Positions 51,011 to 60,890 of a stretch of 64,000 nucleotides of DNA are shown one piece after another; position 1 is the first letter of the stretch; each line of letters opens with the position of its first letter. The notes beneath the pieces were generated by a model that worked only from the letters and a program-made list of their open reading frames with translations, searched no databases and was not told the DNA's origin. The DNA is from Rubrivivax gelatinosus IL144 (GTDB lineage: Bacteria > Pseudomonadota > Gammaproteobacteria > Burkholderiales > Burkholderiaceae_C), in contig NC_017075.1 of assembly GCF_000284255.1 (NCBI RefSeq), forward strand, positions 2,790,001 through 2,854,000. The letters are read 5' to 3'. The translations under genes and the position numbers were made by a program.

Positions 51011-51712
51011 CTACTTGGCCGACATCTGCACGCTGCCCGAGACGCTGACCGTGACGCTGGCCTTGCCGGCTTCGACCGGCAGCGCCTCGTCGGCCATCGC
51101 GGCACGCGCCTTCATCGCCATCGGGAACACGCCCGACGGCGGCTCGCTGGCCGACACCGAGACCTCGCGAATGCCCCAGCCGCCGAAACCGAACTGGCGG
51201 CTGATCGTGTCCGCCTTGGCGCGAAAGCGCGCGATCGCCTCGGCCGACAGCTCGGCTTCGGCCTTCTCGCGCGCTTCGCGCGACAGCGAGTAGCCGACGC
51301 GTGCGATGGTCATCGTCTGCACCCGCCCGGTCAGCTGGGCGATGCCGGCGACGTCGCGGCCCTCGGCCACCAGCTCGGCGCTGCCCTGCCAGCCGTTGGC
51401 CACGCCTTTGCTGGAGTAGCGCGGGTACAGCGAGAAGCCGCCGGTGTGCAGCTCGATCTGGCCCGGCTTGGCGACCTTGCGCGCCTCGGCCAGCGCGGCG
51501 TCCAGCGCCTGCTTGAGCTGGGACTGCACGGTCTGCGCGTCGGGGCCTTCGCGCGAGGTCGAGAAGCTCACCGACAGCATGTCGCGCGGCACCTCGGCGG
51601 TGGCACTGGCCGACAGGCTGACGACGTTCTGCGGCGGCGGCAGCGTCTGCGCCTGGGCGGCGGCGGCGAGGCCGAACGCGGCGGCGGCGAAGGCCTTTCG
51701 GGCAAAGGGCAT
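51011..51712 (-). CDS. SIMPL domain-containing periplasmic protein
   Basis: 233 aa: signal peptide to about residue 22 (KAFAAAAFGLAAAAQAQ), then the SIMPL (DUF541) fold: VVSLSASATAEVPRDMLSVS, FSTSREGPDAQTVQSQLKQA, ELHTGGFSLYPRYSSKGVAN, the GYSLSREAREKAEAELSAEA helix and late VSVSGSVQM. SIMPL proteins (such as E. coli YggE) act in oxidative stress and membrane defence. Start ATG at 51712 is preceded by AAGGAAA. Divergent from ompR. Confidence 0.8.
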   Translation of the reverse strand: MPFARKAFAAAAFGLAAAAQAQTLPPPQNVVSLSASATAEVPRDMLSVSFSTSREGPDAQTVQSQLKQALDAALAEARKVAKPGQIELHTGGFSLYPRYSSKGVANGWQGSAELVAEGRDVAGIAQLTGRVQTMTIARVGYSLSREAREKAEAELSAEAIARFRAKADTISRQFGFGGWGIREVSVSASEPPSGVFPMAMKARAAMADEALPVEAGKASVTVSVSGSVQMSAK

Positions 51713-51745
51713 CACAACGTTTCCTTTCAGGAGCAAGGGTTGCTG

Positions 51746-51761
51746 ACGAGGTTTCCCTCGT
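51746..51761. promoter_or_regulatory. hairpin in SIMPL leader
   Basis: ACGAGG (51746-51751), loop TTTC, CCTCGT (51756-51761): a perfect 6-bp stem about 34 bases upstream of the SIMPL start. Either a leader hairpin or an operator; no T tract. Confidence 0.3.
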
Positions 51762-51836
51762 ACAACGCGGGAACGGACCCCCGTGCGTGGCCGGAACGCC
51801 GCAAGACTTGTCACAACATGTCAGCAAACGCCGGGT

Positions 51837-51854
51837 CGGGCCGAAAACGGCCCG
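51837..51854 (+). promoter_or_regulatory. hairpin before ompR
   Basis: CGGGCCG (51837-51843), loop AAAA, CGGCCCG (51848-51854): perfect 7-bp stem 33 bases before the ompR ATG. It could be a 5'-leader structure, or the 3' end of a transcript passing through. No T tract follows. Confidence 0.4.
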
Positions 51855-51887
51855 CACAATGCCGCTGTTACAAGTTTGGAGTCGGTG

Positions 51888-52622
51888 ATGAACACCCCCG
51901 CCAATACCCGTCCCGACCGCATCGTGGTCGTCGACGATGATGCCCACATCCGCGACCTGCTGCGTCGCTACCTGTCGCAGGAAGGTTTCGAGGTCCTGCT
52001 CGCCGAAGACGCCAAGGCGCTGAACCGTGTGCTGACGCGCGACACGGTCGACCTGATCGTGCTGGACCTGATGCTGCCGGGCGAAGACGGCCTGTCGATC
52101 TGCCGCCGCCTGCGTGCGGCCAACGACCTGACGCCGATCATCATGCTCACCGCCAAGGTCGAGGACGTCGACCGCATCGTCGGCCTGGAAGTCGGCGCCG
52201 ACGACTACCTGCCCAAGCCCTTCAACCCGCGCGAGCTGCTGGCGCGCATCCACGCCGTGCTGCGCCGCCGCCCGGCCCCGGAAGCGCCGGGCGCGCCGTC
52301 CAAGGAGCCGCAGGGCGTCAACTTCGGGCCCTTCGAGTTCGACCTGTCGCTGCGCCGCCTGTCCAAGAACGGCGAGCAGATCTCGCTGACCACCGGCGAG
52401 TTCTCGATGCTCAAGGCGCTGGTGCGCCACCCGCGCCAGCCGCTGTCGCGCGACAAGCTGGCGCAGCTGGCACGCGGGCGCGAGTTCGAACCCTTCGACC
52501 GCAGCCTGGACGTGCAGATCTCGCGCCTGCGCAAGATGCTCGAGCCCGACCCGGCGCAGCCGCGCTACATCCAGACCGTCTGGGGCGTGGGCTACGTCTT
52601 CGTGCCGGACGGCGCGAGCTGA
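51888..52622 (+). CDS. ompR: response regulator OmpR
   Basis: 244 aa. Receiver domain 1-125: acidic triad Asp16-Asp18 (VVVDDDAHIRDLL), phospho-acceptor Asp60 (VLDLMLPGEDG), Thr in IIMLTAKVEDV, Lys109 in DDYLPKPFNP. C-terminal winged-helix DNA-binding domain from about 145 (FGPFEFDLSLRRLSKNGEQI, SLTTGEFSMLKALVRHPRQP, RSLDVQISRLRKMLEPDPAQ, TVWGVGYVFVPD). Paired with the EnvZ-like kinase 106 bases downstream; together they respond to osmolarity, pH or envelope state. The ATG at 51888 follows GGAGTCGGTG. Confidence 0.9.
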   Translation: MNTPANTRPDRIVVVDDDAHIRDLLRRYLSQEGFEVLLAEDAKALNRVLTRDTVDLIVLDLMLPGEDGLSICRRLRAANDLTPIIMLTAKVEDVDRIVGLEVGADDYLPKPFNPRELLARIHAVLRRRPAPEAPGAPSKEPQGVNFGPFEFDLSLRRLSKNGEQISLTTGEFSMLKALVRHPRQPLSRDKLAQLARGREFEPFDRSLDVQISRLRKMLEPDPAQPRYIQTVWGVGYVFVPDGAS

Positions 52623-52728
52623 TGCCCGCCGGCGCTGACGCGCCGATGCGACAACCCGATGCGCGCCGCCCCCGGCGCGCCCTCCGAGCCCGCCCCGGCC
52701 CGCGACGCCGACGGCATCATCGCGGCCG

Positions 52729-54057
52729 ATGGCACGAAAGACGATCGCCCTGAGCCTCTTCTGGCGCACCTTCTGCCTGCTGGCCATCCTGCTGGCCGGC
52801 GGGGTTTTCGCCTGGGTGCAGACCTTGCGCGCGCTGGAGTTCGAGCCGCGCGCGGTCGAGTCCGCACAGCAGATCGCCGGCCTGGTGAACCTGTCGCGCG
52901 CCGCGCTGCAGCAGGCCGACGGCATCAACCGCATCGCGCTCGTCAAGTCGCTGGGCCAGCAGGCGGCGGTGCGCGTCATGCCGCGCGAGCCGGGCGACCG
53001 CTGGGAAGGCTTCGAGGTCGACCGCTTCACGCGCCGCGTCGCGCGCGAGCTGAGGGCCGCGCTCGGCGAGGACGCGGTCGTCGCGCGCAGCGTCAACACC
53101 AAGCCGGGCTTGTGGGTCGGTTTCTCGATCGACGGCGACGCCTACTGGCTGCAGGTCGACGACAGCCACACCAGCCCGCTGACCAGCAACACCTGGTTCG
53201 TCTGGATCGGCATCGCGCTGCTGGCGACCCTCGTCGGCTCGGTGGCGATCGCGCGGCTGATCAACCGGCCGCTCAAACAGCTGTCCTTCGCCGCCAGCCG
53301 CATCCGCGAGGGCGACCTCGATTCGCGCCTGGATGAGAACACGCTGACCAGCGAGATCCGCGAGGTCAACCGCGGCTTCAACCGCATGGCGCGCGAACTG
53401 GCGCGTGTCGAGGAGGACCGCGCGGTGATGCTGGCCGGCATCAGCCACGACCTGCGCACCCCGCTGGCGCGGCTGCGGCTGGAAACCGAGATGAGCGTCT
53501 CCGACGACGAGGCCAAGCGCAACATGGCGCTGGACATCGACCAGCTCGACGCGATCATCGACAAGTTCATGGACTACGCGCGCCCGGGCGAGACGCAGAT
53601 GCGCCCGGTGCACGTCTCGCAGCTGATCGACCGCGAGGCCGCCGGTTTCCGCGACCCGACGCAGATCCGCATCCACTCACGCGTGGCCATCGACCTGAAG
53701 GTGCTGGCCGACGAGACCGAGCTCGGCCGCGTCTTCTCCAACCTGTTCGAGAACGCGCGCCGCTACGGCCGCAACACCGACACCGGCATCGCCGAGGTGA
53801 CGATCTCCTATGCGCGCACCGGCCCCTGGGTCATCGTCAGCGTGCGCGACACCGGCCCCGGCGTGCCTCCGGAGAAGCTGTCGCAGCTGACGACGCCGTT
53901 CTTCCGCGGCGACGCGGCGCGCACCGCCGCCACCGGCGCCGGCCTGGGCCTGGCCATCGTCGACAAGGCGATGCAGCGCATGGGCGGCAGCCTGGAACTG
54001 GCGAACGCGCCAGACGGCGGCCTGATGGCGCACATGCGGCTGCGCCGCGCGCCCTGA
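52729..54057 (+). CDS. envZ: sensor histidine kinase EnvZ
   Basis: 442 aa. First membrane helix 10-29 (FWRTFCLLAILLAGGVFAWV), periplasmic sensor about 30-158, second helix 159-178 (WFVWIGIALLATLVGSVAIA), HAMP (RLINRPLKQLSFAASRIREG), phospho-acceptor His in MLAGISHDLRTPLARLRLET, then the ATPase domain: N box NLFENARRYG, G1 DTGPGVP, F-box PFFRGDAAR, G2 GAGLGLAIVDKAM. Partner is ompR. The 106-base gap is longer than usual for the pair but contains no other gene. Confidence 0.88.
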   Translation: MARKTIALSLFWRTFCLLAILLAGGVFAWVQTLRALEFEPRAVESAQQIAGLVNLSRAALQQADGINRIALVKSLGQQAAVRVMPREPGDRWEGFEVDRFTRRVARELRAALGEDAVVARSVNTKPGLWVGFSIDGDAYWLQVDDSHTSPLTSNTWFVWIGIALLATLVGSVAIARLINRPLKQLSFAASRIREGDLDSRLDENTLTSEIREVNRGFNRMARELARVEEDRAVMLAGISHDLRTPLARLRLETEMSVSDDEAKRNMALDIDQLDAIIDKFMDYARPGETQMRPVHVSQLIDREAAGFRDPTQIRIHSRVAIDLKVLADETELGRVFSNLFENARRYGRNTDTGIAEVTISYARTGPWVIVSVRDTGPGVPPEKLSQLTTPFFRGDAARTAATGAGLGLAIVDKAMQRMGGSLELANAPDGGLMAHMRLRRAP

Positions 54058-54537
54058 TCAGGCGCGCACCAGCAGACAGGCAGCGCGCGTCTCGATCGAG
54101 CGCCCTTCGCCGACCGGCCCCAGCTTCTCGGCCGTCTTGGCCTTGACGTTGACGCGGTCGACGCCGATCGCCAGCAGCTCGGCGATGCGCGTGCGCATCG
54201 CGGCTATGTGCGGCGCCATCTTCGGCGCCTGGGCGACGATGGTGGAGTCGACGTTGACGATCTCCCAGCCGGCGGCGCGCACGCGACGCGCGCATTCGGC
54301 CAGCAGCACGCCAGAGTCGGCGCCCTTGAACTCGGCCGCGGTGTCGGGGAAATGGCTGCCGATGTCGCCCAGGCCGGCGGCGCCGAAGAGCGCGTCGGTG
54401 ATCGCGTGCAGCAGCGCGTCGGCATCGCTGTGGCCGAGCAGGCCGTGGCTGTGCGGGATGGTCACGCCGCCGAGGATCAGCGGACGGCCGGCCACGAGCT
54501 GGTGGGTGTCCCAGCCCTCGCCGATACGGAAGTTCAT
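54058..54537 (-). CDS. ispF: 2-C-methyl-D-erythritol 2,4-cyclodiphosphate synthase
   Basis: 159 aa, family length. Metal ligands Asp10 and His12 ([10 protein letters not shown]) and His44 ([20 protein letters not shown]), plus [38 protein letters not shown] and late [20 protein letters not shown]. It closes CDP-ME 2-phosphate to MEcPP in the MEP isoprenoid pathway. It overlaps ispD by four bases; the convergent envZ gene ends at the adjacent base. Confidence 0.95.
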   Translation of the reverse strand: MNFRIGEGWDTHQLVAGRPLILGGVTIPHSHGLLGHSDADALLHAITDALFGAAGLGDIGSHFPDTAAEFKGADSGVLLAECARRVRAAGWEIVNVDSTIVAQAPKMAPHIAAMRTRIAELLAIGVDRVNVKAKTAEKLGPVGEGRSIETRAACLLVRA

Positions 54538-55223
54538 CGTGTCTCCAGCAGACGGGCGGCCAGCGCGAAGTCGGCCGGCCAGGTGACTTTCAGGTTCTCC
54601 AGGTCGCCGGGCACCAGCCGCGGCGCCAGCCCCAGCGCCTCGACGGCGCTGGACTCGTCGGTGACGTGTTCGCCGGCCTCCGCCAGCGCACGCGCCAGCA
54701 GGCCGATGCGGAACATCTGCGGCGTCTGCGCCGCCCACTTGCCGGCGCGTGGCACGGTGTCGGCGACACGGCCGGCTTCCTCGGCTTTCAGCGTGTCGGC
54801 CAGCGGCAGCGCCAGCAGCCCGCCGACCGGGTCGGCGAGGCAGGCATCGATCAGGCGCTCGACCCACTCGGGGCGCAGCAGGCAGCGTGCGGCGTCGTGC
54901 ACCAGCACCCAGTCCTCGTCGTGGGCGCCGAGTTCGCGCAGCACCGGCAGGCCGTTGGCGACACTCTCGGCCCGCGTGGCGCCACCGCAGCGGGAGAGCC
55001 AGCCGGCCCAGCCGGGCACCGCGGTCTCGAACTGCGTGTCCTCGGGCGACAGCACGACCAGCGTGCCCGCCAGCCGCGGCACCGCGGCCAGCGCCGCCAG
55101 CGTGTGCGCGACGACCGCCCGGCCGGCCAGCGGCGCGTATTGTTTGGGGCCACCGGCACCGGCCCTCAGGCCGACACCGGCGCACGGAACCAGGGCAAAA
55201 CAGCGGGTCGGCGGCACAGTCAT
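54534..55223 (-). CDS. ispD: 2-C-methyl-D-erythritol 4-phosphate cytidylyltransferase
   Basis: 229 aa. CTP-binding loop [20 protein letters not shown] with the essential Arg and Lys, [82 protein letters not shown] and the late [10 protein letters not shown]. Transfers CMP to MEP, second committed step of the MEP pathway. First gene of ispDF; start only 27 bases from mfd, with a palindrome in between. Confidence 0.93.
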   Translation of the reverse strand: MTVPPTRCFALVPCAGVGLRAGAGGPKQYAPLAGRAVVAHTLAALAAVPRLAGTLVVLSPEDTQFETAVPGWAGWLSRCGGATRAESVANGLPVLRELGAHDEDWVLVHDAARCLLRPEWVERLIDACLADPVGGLLALPLADTLKAEEAGRVADTVPRAGKWAAQTPQMFRIGLLARALAEAGEHVTDESSAVEALGLAPRLVPGDLENLKVTWPADFALAARLLETR

Positions 55224-55226
55224 GCA

Positions 55227-55242
55227 GCGATTCTAGAATCGC
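55227..55242. promoter_or_regulatory. 16-bp palindrome between ispD and mfd
   Basis: GCGATTCTAGAATCGC is a perfect palindrome in the 26-base gap between divergent ispD (start 55223) and mfd (start 55250). It contains TAGAAT on both strands at positions fitting a shared -10, which would make both mRNAs leaderless or nearly so. I see no good -35 on either side, so this is suggestive. Confidence 0.5.
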
Positions 55243-55249
55243 GCCTCCC

Positions 55250-58200
55250 ATGCAGATTCCGACCATTGCCCCGGGCAAGCGCTTCACGCTGCCGCGCCCG
55301 GTGGGTTCGGCCGACGCCCTGCTGCTGGCCCGCCTGGCCGCAGCGCGCAAGGCCGAGCAGCGCCTGCTGGCCGTCGTCACGGCCGATCCCGCCGACACCA
55401 CCCGCCTCGCCGAAGAGCTGCCGTTCTTCGACCCCGGCCTGCGCGTGGCCGTCTTCCCCGACTGGGAGACGCTGCCCTACGACACCTTCAGCCCGCACCA
55501 GGACCTGATCTCCGAGCGCCTGGCGACGCTGTGGCGCGTGCAGCAAGGCGAGGTCGACGTCGTGCTGATGCCGGCCACGACCGCGCTGGTGCGGCTGGCG
55601 CCGCCCTCGTTCATGGCGGGCTACACCTTCCACTTCAAGCAGAAGGCGCGGCTGGACGAAGCGAAGCTGAAGTCGCAGCTGACGCTGGCCGGCTACCAAC
55701 ACGTGAGCCAGGTCGTGTCGCCGGGTGAATACGCGGTGCGCGGCGGGCTGATCGACCTGTACCCGATGGGCTCGCTCGTGCCCTACCGCGTCGACCTGTT
55801 CGGCGACGAGGTCGACTCGATCCGCACCTTCGACCCCGACAGCCAGAGAAGCCTCTACCCGGTGCCCGAGGTGCGGCTGCTGCCCGGGCGCGAGTTCCCG
55901 ATGGACGAGGCGGCGCGCACCGCCTTCCGCGCGCGCTGGCGCGAGAAGCTCGACGGCGACCCGACGCGCTCGCGCATCTACAAGGACATCGCGCAAGGCA
56001 TCGCAACCGGCGGCATCGAGTACTACCTGCCGCTGTTCTTCGACGAGATCGCCAGCGTCTTCGACTACCTGGGCGAGACCGCCGCAGTCGCGCTGCACGG
56101 CGAGGTCGACCAGGCGCTGGAGCGTTTCTGGACCGACACACGCGAGCGCCACCGCTTCCTGCAGCACGACCCGGAACGCCCGCTGCTGCCGCCCGAGGCG
56201 ATCTTCCTGCGCCCGGACGAGTTCTTCGGCCGCACCCAGCCGCATGCGACGCTGGCCTTGCGCGGCAACGAGCCGGTGGACTGGGCGCGGCCGCTGCCCG
56301 ACATCGCCGTCGACCGCGGCGCGCCCGAGCCGCTGGCCGGGCTCGAACGCCATCTGAAGGCGACGCCGCACCGCGTGCTGCTGGCAGCAGAGAGCGAAGG
56401 CCGGCGCGAAAGCCTGCTGGAGCTGCTGCGCGACCACCGCATCGACCTGCCGACGGTCGCCAACCTGGCCGAGTTCCTGTCCGGCGACGAACGTTTCGCC
56501 ATCGTCGCCGCGCCGCTGGCCCAGGGCTTCCACTGGCACGAGCCGGCCGCCGGCGTGTCGCTGCAGTTACTGACCGAGACCGAGCTCTTCGCCACCGCGC
56601 CGCAGGCCCGCCGGCGGCGCAAGCAGGAGCAGACCAGCAACGTCGACGCGCTGATCAAGGACCTGTCGGAGCTGAAGATCGGCGACCCCGTGGTGCACAT
56701 GAACCACGGCATCGGCCGCTACCGCGGCCTGGTCGAGATCGACGCCGGCGAAGGCCCGAGCGAGTTCCTGCACCTGGAGTACGCCGACAAGGCGACGCTG
56801 TACGTGCCGGTGGCGCAGCTGCACCTGATCAGCCGCTACACCGGCGTCAGCGCCGAAGAAGCGCCGCTGCACAAGCTGGGCTCGGGCCAGTGGGACAAGG
56901 CGCGGCGCAAGGCCGCCGAGCAGGTGCGCGACACCGCCGCCGAGCTGCTGAACCTGTACGCCCGGCGTGCCGCGCGCGAAGGCTTCGCGCACCGCTTCAG
57001 CCCGCACGACTACGAGGCCTTCGCCGCCAGCTTCGGCTTCGAGGAGACGCCCGACCAGCGCGCCGCGATCCACGCCGTCATCCAGGACATGATCAGCCCG
57101 CGGCCGATGGACCGGCTGGTCTGCGGCGACGTCGGCTTCGGCAAGACCGAGGTCGCGCTGCGTGCCGCCTTCGTCGCGGTGCACGCCGGCAAGCAGGTGG
57201 CGCTGCTGGCGCCGACCACGCTGCTGGCCGAGCAGCACTACCAGACGCTGGTCGACCGCTTCGGCAAGTGGCCGGTGAAGATCGCCGAGCTGTCGCGCTT
57301 CCGCTCGGCCAAGGAAGTGAAGGCGGCGCTCGAAGGCATCGCCGACGGCACGGTGGACATCGTCGTCGGCACGCACAAGCTGCTCAGCTCCGACTGCAAG
57401 TTCGCGCGCCTGGGCCTGTTGATCATCGACGAGGAGCACCGCTTCGGCGTGCGCCACAAGGAGGCGATGAAGGCGCTGCGCGCCGAGGTCGACGTGCTGA
57501 CGCTGACGGCCACGCCGATCCCGCGCACGCTGGGCATGGCGCTCGAAGGCCTGCGCGACCTGTCGGTCATCGCCACCGCGCCGCAACGGCGGCTGGCGAT
57601 CAAGACCTTCGTTCGCAGCGAGAACAACTCGACGATCCGCGAAGCCGTGCTGCGCGAGTTGAAGCGCGGCGGCCAGGTCTACTTCCTGCACAACGACGTC
57701 GAGTCGATCCAGGCGCGGCGCCAGAAGCTGGAGGAGCTGCTGCCCGAGGCTCGCATCGGCGTCGCCCACGGCCAGATGCCCGAGCGCGAGCTGGAACACG
57801 TGATGCGCGACTTCGTCGCCCAGCGCCACAACGTGCTGCTGTGCTCGACGATCATCGAGACCGGCATCGACGTGCCGACGGCCAACACCATCGTCATCAG
57901 CCGCGCCGACAAGTTCGGCCTGGCGCAGCTGCACCAGCTGCGTGGGCGTGTCGGCCGCAGCCACCACCAGGCCTACGCCTACCTGCTGGTGCCCGACGTC
58001 GAGGCGCTGACCAAGCAGGCGGCGCAGCGGCTGGAGGCGATCCAGCAGATGGAGGAACTGGGCAGCGGCTTCTACCTCGCGATGCACGACCTGGAGATCC
58101 GCGGCGCCGGCGAGGTGCTGGGCGAGAACCAGAGCGGCAACATGATGGAAGTCGGCTTCCAGCTCTACAACGACATGCTGTCGGAAGCCGTGCGCTCGCT

Positions 58201-58687
58201 GAAGGCGGGCAAGGAGCCCGACCTGCTGTCGCCGCTGGCCGCGACCACCGAGATCAATTTGCACGCCCCGGCGCTGCTGCCCGACGCCTATTGCGGCGAC
58301 GTGCAGACCCGGCTGAACCTCTACAAGCGCCTGGCCACCGCCGAGAAGGGCGAGCAGATCGACGCGCTGCTGGAGGAGATCACCGACCGCTTCGGCAAGC
58401 TGCCGGCGCAGGGCCAGGCGCTGTTCGACACCCACCGCCTGCGCGTGCTGGCGCGGCCCTACGGCGTGCAGAAGATCGACGCCGGGCCCAAGGTGATGAA
58501 CATCGTCTTCCGCCCCAACCCGCCAATCGAGCCGCTGCGCATCATCGAGCTGGTGCAGAAGAACCGCGCGATCAAGCTCGCCGGCAACGACAAGCTGCGC
58601 ATCGACCGCGAGATCGCCGACGCGAAGGATCGTGCGCAGTACGTGCGCGACGTGCTGCGTGCGCTGGGCCAGCCGCGCCCCGCCTGA
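55250..58687 (+). CDS. mfd: transcription-repair coupling factor Mfd
   Basis: 1145 aa, standard length. N-terminal UvrB-like domains ([40 protein letters not shown]), the RNA-polymerase-interaction domain ([40 protein letters not shown]), the RecG-like helicase with Walker [53 protein letters not shown], motif IV-VI segments ([57 protein letters not shown]) and the C-terminal TRCF domain. It removes stalled RNA polymerase at lesions and recruits UvrA. serB follows after seven bases. Confidence 0.95.
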   Translation: MQIPTIAPGKRFTLPRPVGSADALLLARLAAARKAEQRLLAVVTADPADTTRLAEELPFFDPGLRVAVFPDWETLPYDTFSPHQDLISERLATLWRVQQGEVDVVLMPATTALVRLAPPSFMAGYTFHFKQKARLDEAKLKSQLTLAGYQHVSQVVSPGEYAVRGGLIDLYPMGSLVPYRVDLFGDEVDSIRTFDPDSQRSLYPVPEVRLLPGREFPMDEAARTAFRARWREKLDGDPTRSRIYKDIAQGIATGGIEYYLPLFFDEIASVFDYLGETAAVALHGEVDQALERFWTDTRERHRFLQHDPERPLLPPEAIFLRPDEFFGRTQPHATLALRGNEPVDWARPLPDIAVDRGAPEPLAGLERHLKATPHRVLLAAESEGRRESLLELLRDHRIDLPTVANLAEFLSGDERFAIVAAPLAQGFHWHEPAAGVSLQLLTETELFATAPQARRRRKQEQTSNVDALIKDLSELKIGDPVVHMNHGIGRYRGLVEIDAGEGPSEFLHLEYADKATLYVPVAQLHLISRYTGVSAEEAPLHKLGSGQWDKARRKAAEQVRDTAAELLNLYARRAAREGFAHRFSPHDYEAFAASFGFEETPDQRAAIHAVIQDMISPRPMDRLVCGDVGFGKTEVALRAAFVAVHAGKQVALLAPTTLLAEQHYQTLVDRFGKWPVKIAELSRFRSAKEVKAALEGIADGTVDIVVGTHKLLSSDCKFARLGLLIIDEEHRFGVRHKEAMKALRAEVDVLTLTATPIPRTLGMALEGLRDLSVIATAPQRRLAIKTFVRSENNSTIREAVLRELKRGGQVYFLHNDVESIQARRQKLEELLPEARIGVAHGQMPERELEHVMRDFVAQRHNVLLCSTIIETGIDVPTANTIVISRADKFGLAQLHQLRGRVGRSHHQAYAYLLVPDVEALTKQAAQRLEAIQQMEELGSGFYLAMHDLEIRGAGEVLGENQSGNMMEVGFQLYNDMLSEAVRSLKAGKEPDLLSPLAATTEINLHAPALLPDAYCGDVQTRLNLYKRLATAEKGEQIDALLEEITDRFGKLPAQGQALFDTHRLRVLARPYGVQKIDAGPKVMNIVFRPNPPIEPLRIIELVQKNRAIKLAGNDKLRIDREIADAKDRAQYVRDVLRALGQPRPA

Positions 58688-58694
58688 GGACCCC

Positions 58695-59408
58695 ATGGAC
58701 GCCATCGAACACGCCCCCGGCCTGCACATCCGCGGCTTCCAACCGCCGCTGCGGCTCTCCGACTTCCGGCTGGTGGCGTTCGACATGGACTCGACGCTGA
58801 TCAACATCGAGTGTGTCGACGAGATCGCACGCGCCGCCGGCCGCTACGACGAGGTCGCGGCGATCACCGAGGCGGCGATGCGCGGCGAGATCAGCGACTA
58901 CAAGGAGAGCCTGCGCCGGCGCATGGCGCTGCTGGCCGGCGTGCCCGAGGCGGCGCTGCACCAGGTCGCCGAGCAGCGGCTGCAGCTGAATCCCGGCGTC
59001 GAAGCCTTCGTCGCCGCCTGCCAGGCCGCCGGGCTGAAGACGATGCTCGTCTCCGGCGGCTTCAGCTTCTTCAGCGAACGCGTGCGCCAGCGCCTGAAGC
59101 TGGACTTCGCGCGCGCCAACACGCTGGGCATCGCCCACGGCAAGCTCACCGGCACGCTGCTGCAGCGGCCCTGGGGCGACATCGTCGACGGCGCCGAGAA
59201 GCGCCGCGTGCTACTCGAGGTGGCCGAGCTGATGGGCATCGAACCCTCGCAGGCCATCGCCGTCGGCGACGGTGCCAACGACCTGCCGATGATGGGCGCC
59301 GCCGGCCTGTCGATCGCCTACCACCCGAAACCCGCCGTCGCCGCCGAGGCGATGATCGCGATCACCTCCGGCGGCCTCGACCGCGCGCTCGAGGTGCTGC
59401 GGGCCTGA
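58695..59408 (+). CDS. serB: phosphoserine phosphatase SerB
   Basis: 237-aa HAD-family enzyme. Motif I DMDST with nucleophile Asp30 and Asp32 (AFDMDSTLINIECVDEIARA), motif II Ser in MLVSGGFSFFSERVRQRLKL, motif III Lys, motif IV GDGANDLPMMGAAGLSIAYH. Converts L-3-phosphoserine to L-serine. Seven bases after mfd and followed by trpB2, which can use serine; mfd-serB is a usual betaproteobacterial pair. Confidence 0.93.
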   Translation: MDAIEHAPGLHIRGFQPPLRLSDFRLVAFDMDSTLINIECVDEIARAAGRYDEVAAITEAAMRGEISDYKESLRRRMALLAGVPEAALHQVAEQRLQLNPGVEAFVAACQAAGLKTMLVSGGFSFFSERVRQRLKLDFARANTLGIAHGKLTGTLLQRPWGDIVDGAEKRRVLLEVAELMGIEPSQAIAVGDGANDLPMMGAAGLSIAYHPKPAVAAEAMIAITSGGLDRALEVLRA

Positions 59409-59503
59409 TCCCGCGAGGCGACTGACCGACATCAAGACTCGGCCGGCCGGTCGCGGCGGACCGCCGCCCCGATGACAGAATTCCGCGTCCCCCAGGAGAT
59501 GCG

Positions 59504-60862
59504 ATGACGACGAAGTTCCTGCTCGAAGAAAGCCGCATGCCGCGGCACTGGTACAACATCGTGGCCGACCTGCCGGTGCCACCGGCGCCGCCGCTGCACC
59601 CGGCCACCAAGCAGCCCGTCGCGCCGGCCGACCTGGAGCCGCTGTTCACGCGCTCGCTGATCGAGCAGGAGATGGCGACCGAGCGCGAGATCGAGATCCC
59701 CGAGCCGATCCGCGAAGTCTTCCGCCTCTGGCGCCCGGCGCCGCTGATCCGCGCCCGCCGCCTCGAGCAGGCGCTGCAGACGCCGGCCAAGATCTTCTTC
59801 AAGTACGAAGGCGTGTCGCCGGCGGGCAGCCACAAGCCCAACAGCGCCGTGCCGCAGGCCTGGTACAACGCCCAGGCCGGCATCCGCAAGCTGAGCACCG
59901 AGACCGGCGCCGGCCAGTGGGGCTCGTCGCTGGCCTTCGCCGGCGCGCTGTTCGGGCTGGAGGTCAAGGTCTTCCAGGTGCGCGTGTCCTACGACCAGAA
60001 ACCGTACCGCCGCGCGCTGATGGAGACCTACGGCGCCACCTGCATCCCCTCGCCTTCGCCCGAGACCGCCGCCGGCCGTGCCGCGCTGGCCGAGCGCCCG
60101 GACCACCCCGGCTCGCTGGGCCTGGCGATCAGCGAGGCCGTCGAGGTCGCGGCGACGAACGACGACACCAAGTACGCGCTGGGCTCGGTGCTCAACCACG
60201 TGCTGCTGCACCAGACCATCATCGGCCAGGAAGCGATGCTGCAGATGGAGATGGCCGACGCCGACCCGGACGTGGTCATCGCCTGCACCGGCGGCGGCAG
60301 CAACTTCGCCGGGCTGGCCTTCCCCTACGTCGGCCAGACGCTGCGCGGCGGCCGCCGGCGCCGCATCGTCGCCGTCGAGCCGGCCGCCTGCCCGAGCCTG
60401 ACTCGCGGCAAGTTCGCCTACGACTTCGGCGACACCGCGCACCTGACGCCGCTGACCAAGATGCACACGCTGGGCAGCACCTTCACGCCGCCGGGCTTCC
60501 ACGCCGGCGGCCTGCGCTACCACGGCATGGCGCCGCTGGTCAGCCACCTGAAGGAGCTCGGCCTGATCGAGGCCCAGGCGCACACCCAGAACGACTGCTT
60601 CGCCGCGGCGGTGCTGTTCGCGCGCTGCGAAGGCATCGTGCCGGCCCCCGAGGCCAGCCACGCGATCCAGGGCGCGGTGGCCGAGGCGCTGCGCTGCAAG
60701 GCCGAAGGCAAGGCCGAGACCATCCTCTTCGGCCTGAGCGGCCACGGCCACTTCGACATGGCCGCCTACACCAACTACCTCGGCGGCAAGCTGGTCGACG
60801 CCAGCTACGACGAGGCCGAGCTGGCGATGGCGCTGTCGGGGCTGCCGTCGATCCCGGCCTGA
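59504..60862 (+). CDS. tryptophan synthase beta-like TrpB2
   Basis: 452 aa, longer at the N-terminus than TrpB1 and lacking a trpA partner nearby, hence TrpB2. PLP-lysine in YEGVSPAGSHKPNSAVPQAW, then TETGAGQWGSSLAFAGALFG, KYALGSVLNHVLLHQTIIGQ, phosphate loop ACTGGGSNFAGLAFPYVGQT, and TILFGLSGHGHFDMAAYTNY. It condenses L-serine and indole, and may act as a salvage enzyme; other activities are possible. CAGGAG precedes the ATG. The 95-base gap after serB holds a mild GC-rich repeat. Located next to serB, which provides serine. Confidence 0.85.
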   Translation: MTTKFLLEESRMPRHWYNIVADLPVPPAPPLHPATKQPVAPADLEPLFTRSLIEQEMATEREIEIPEPIREVFRLWRPAPLIRARRLEQALQTPAKIFFKYEGVSPAGSHKPNSAVPQAWYNAQAGIRKLSTETGAGQWGSSLAFAGALFGLEVKVFQVRVSYDQKPYRRALMETYGATCIPSPSPETAAGRAALAERPDHPGSLGLAISEAVEVAATNDDTKYALGSVLNHVLLHQTIIGQEAMLQMEMADADPDVVIACTGGGSNFAGLAFPYVGQTLRGGRRRRIVAVEPAACPSLTRGKFAYDFGDTAHLTPLTKMHTLGSTFTPPGFHAGGLRYHGMAPLVSHLKELGLIEAQAHTQNDCFAAAVLFARCEGIVPAPEASHAIQGAVAEALRCKAEGKAETILFGLSGHGHFDMAAYTNYLGGKLVDASYDEAELAMALSGLPSIPA

Positions 60863-60890
60863 GACGCCGGCGCGCAGGCCCGGACGCGCC

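Noticed and set aside
54749..55249. Extended start for mfd about 167 codons upstream.
   Set aside because: The extension overlaps ispD, is arginine-rich and has no family match; the start at 55250 gives the normal Mfd length and N-terminus.
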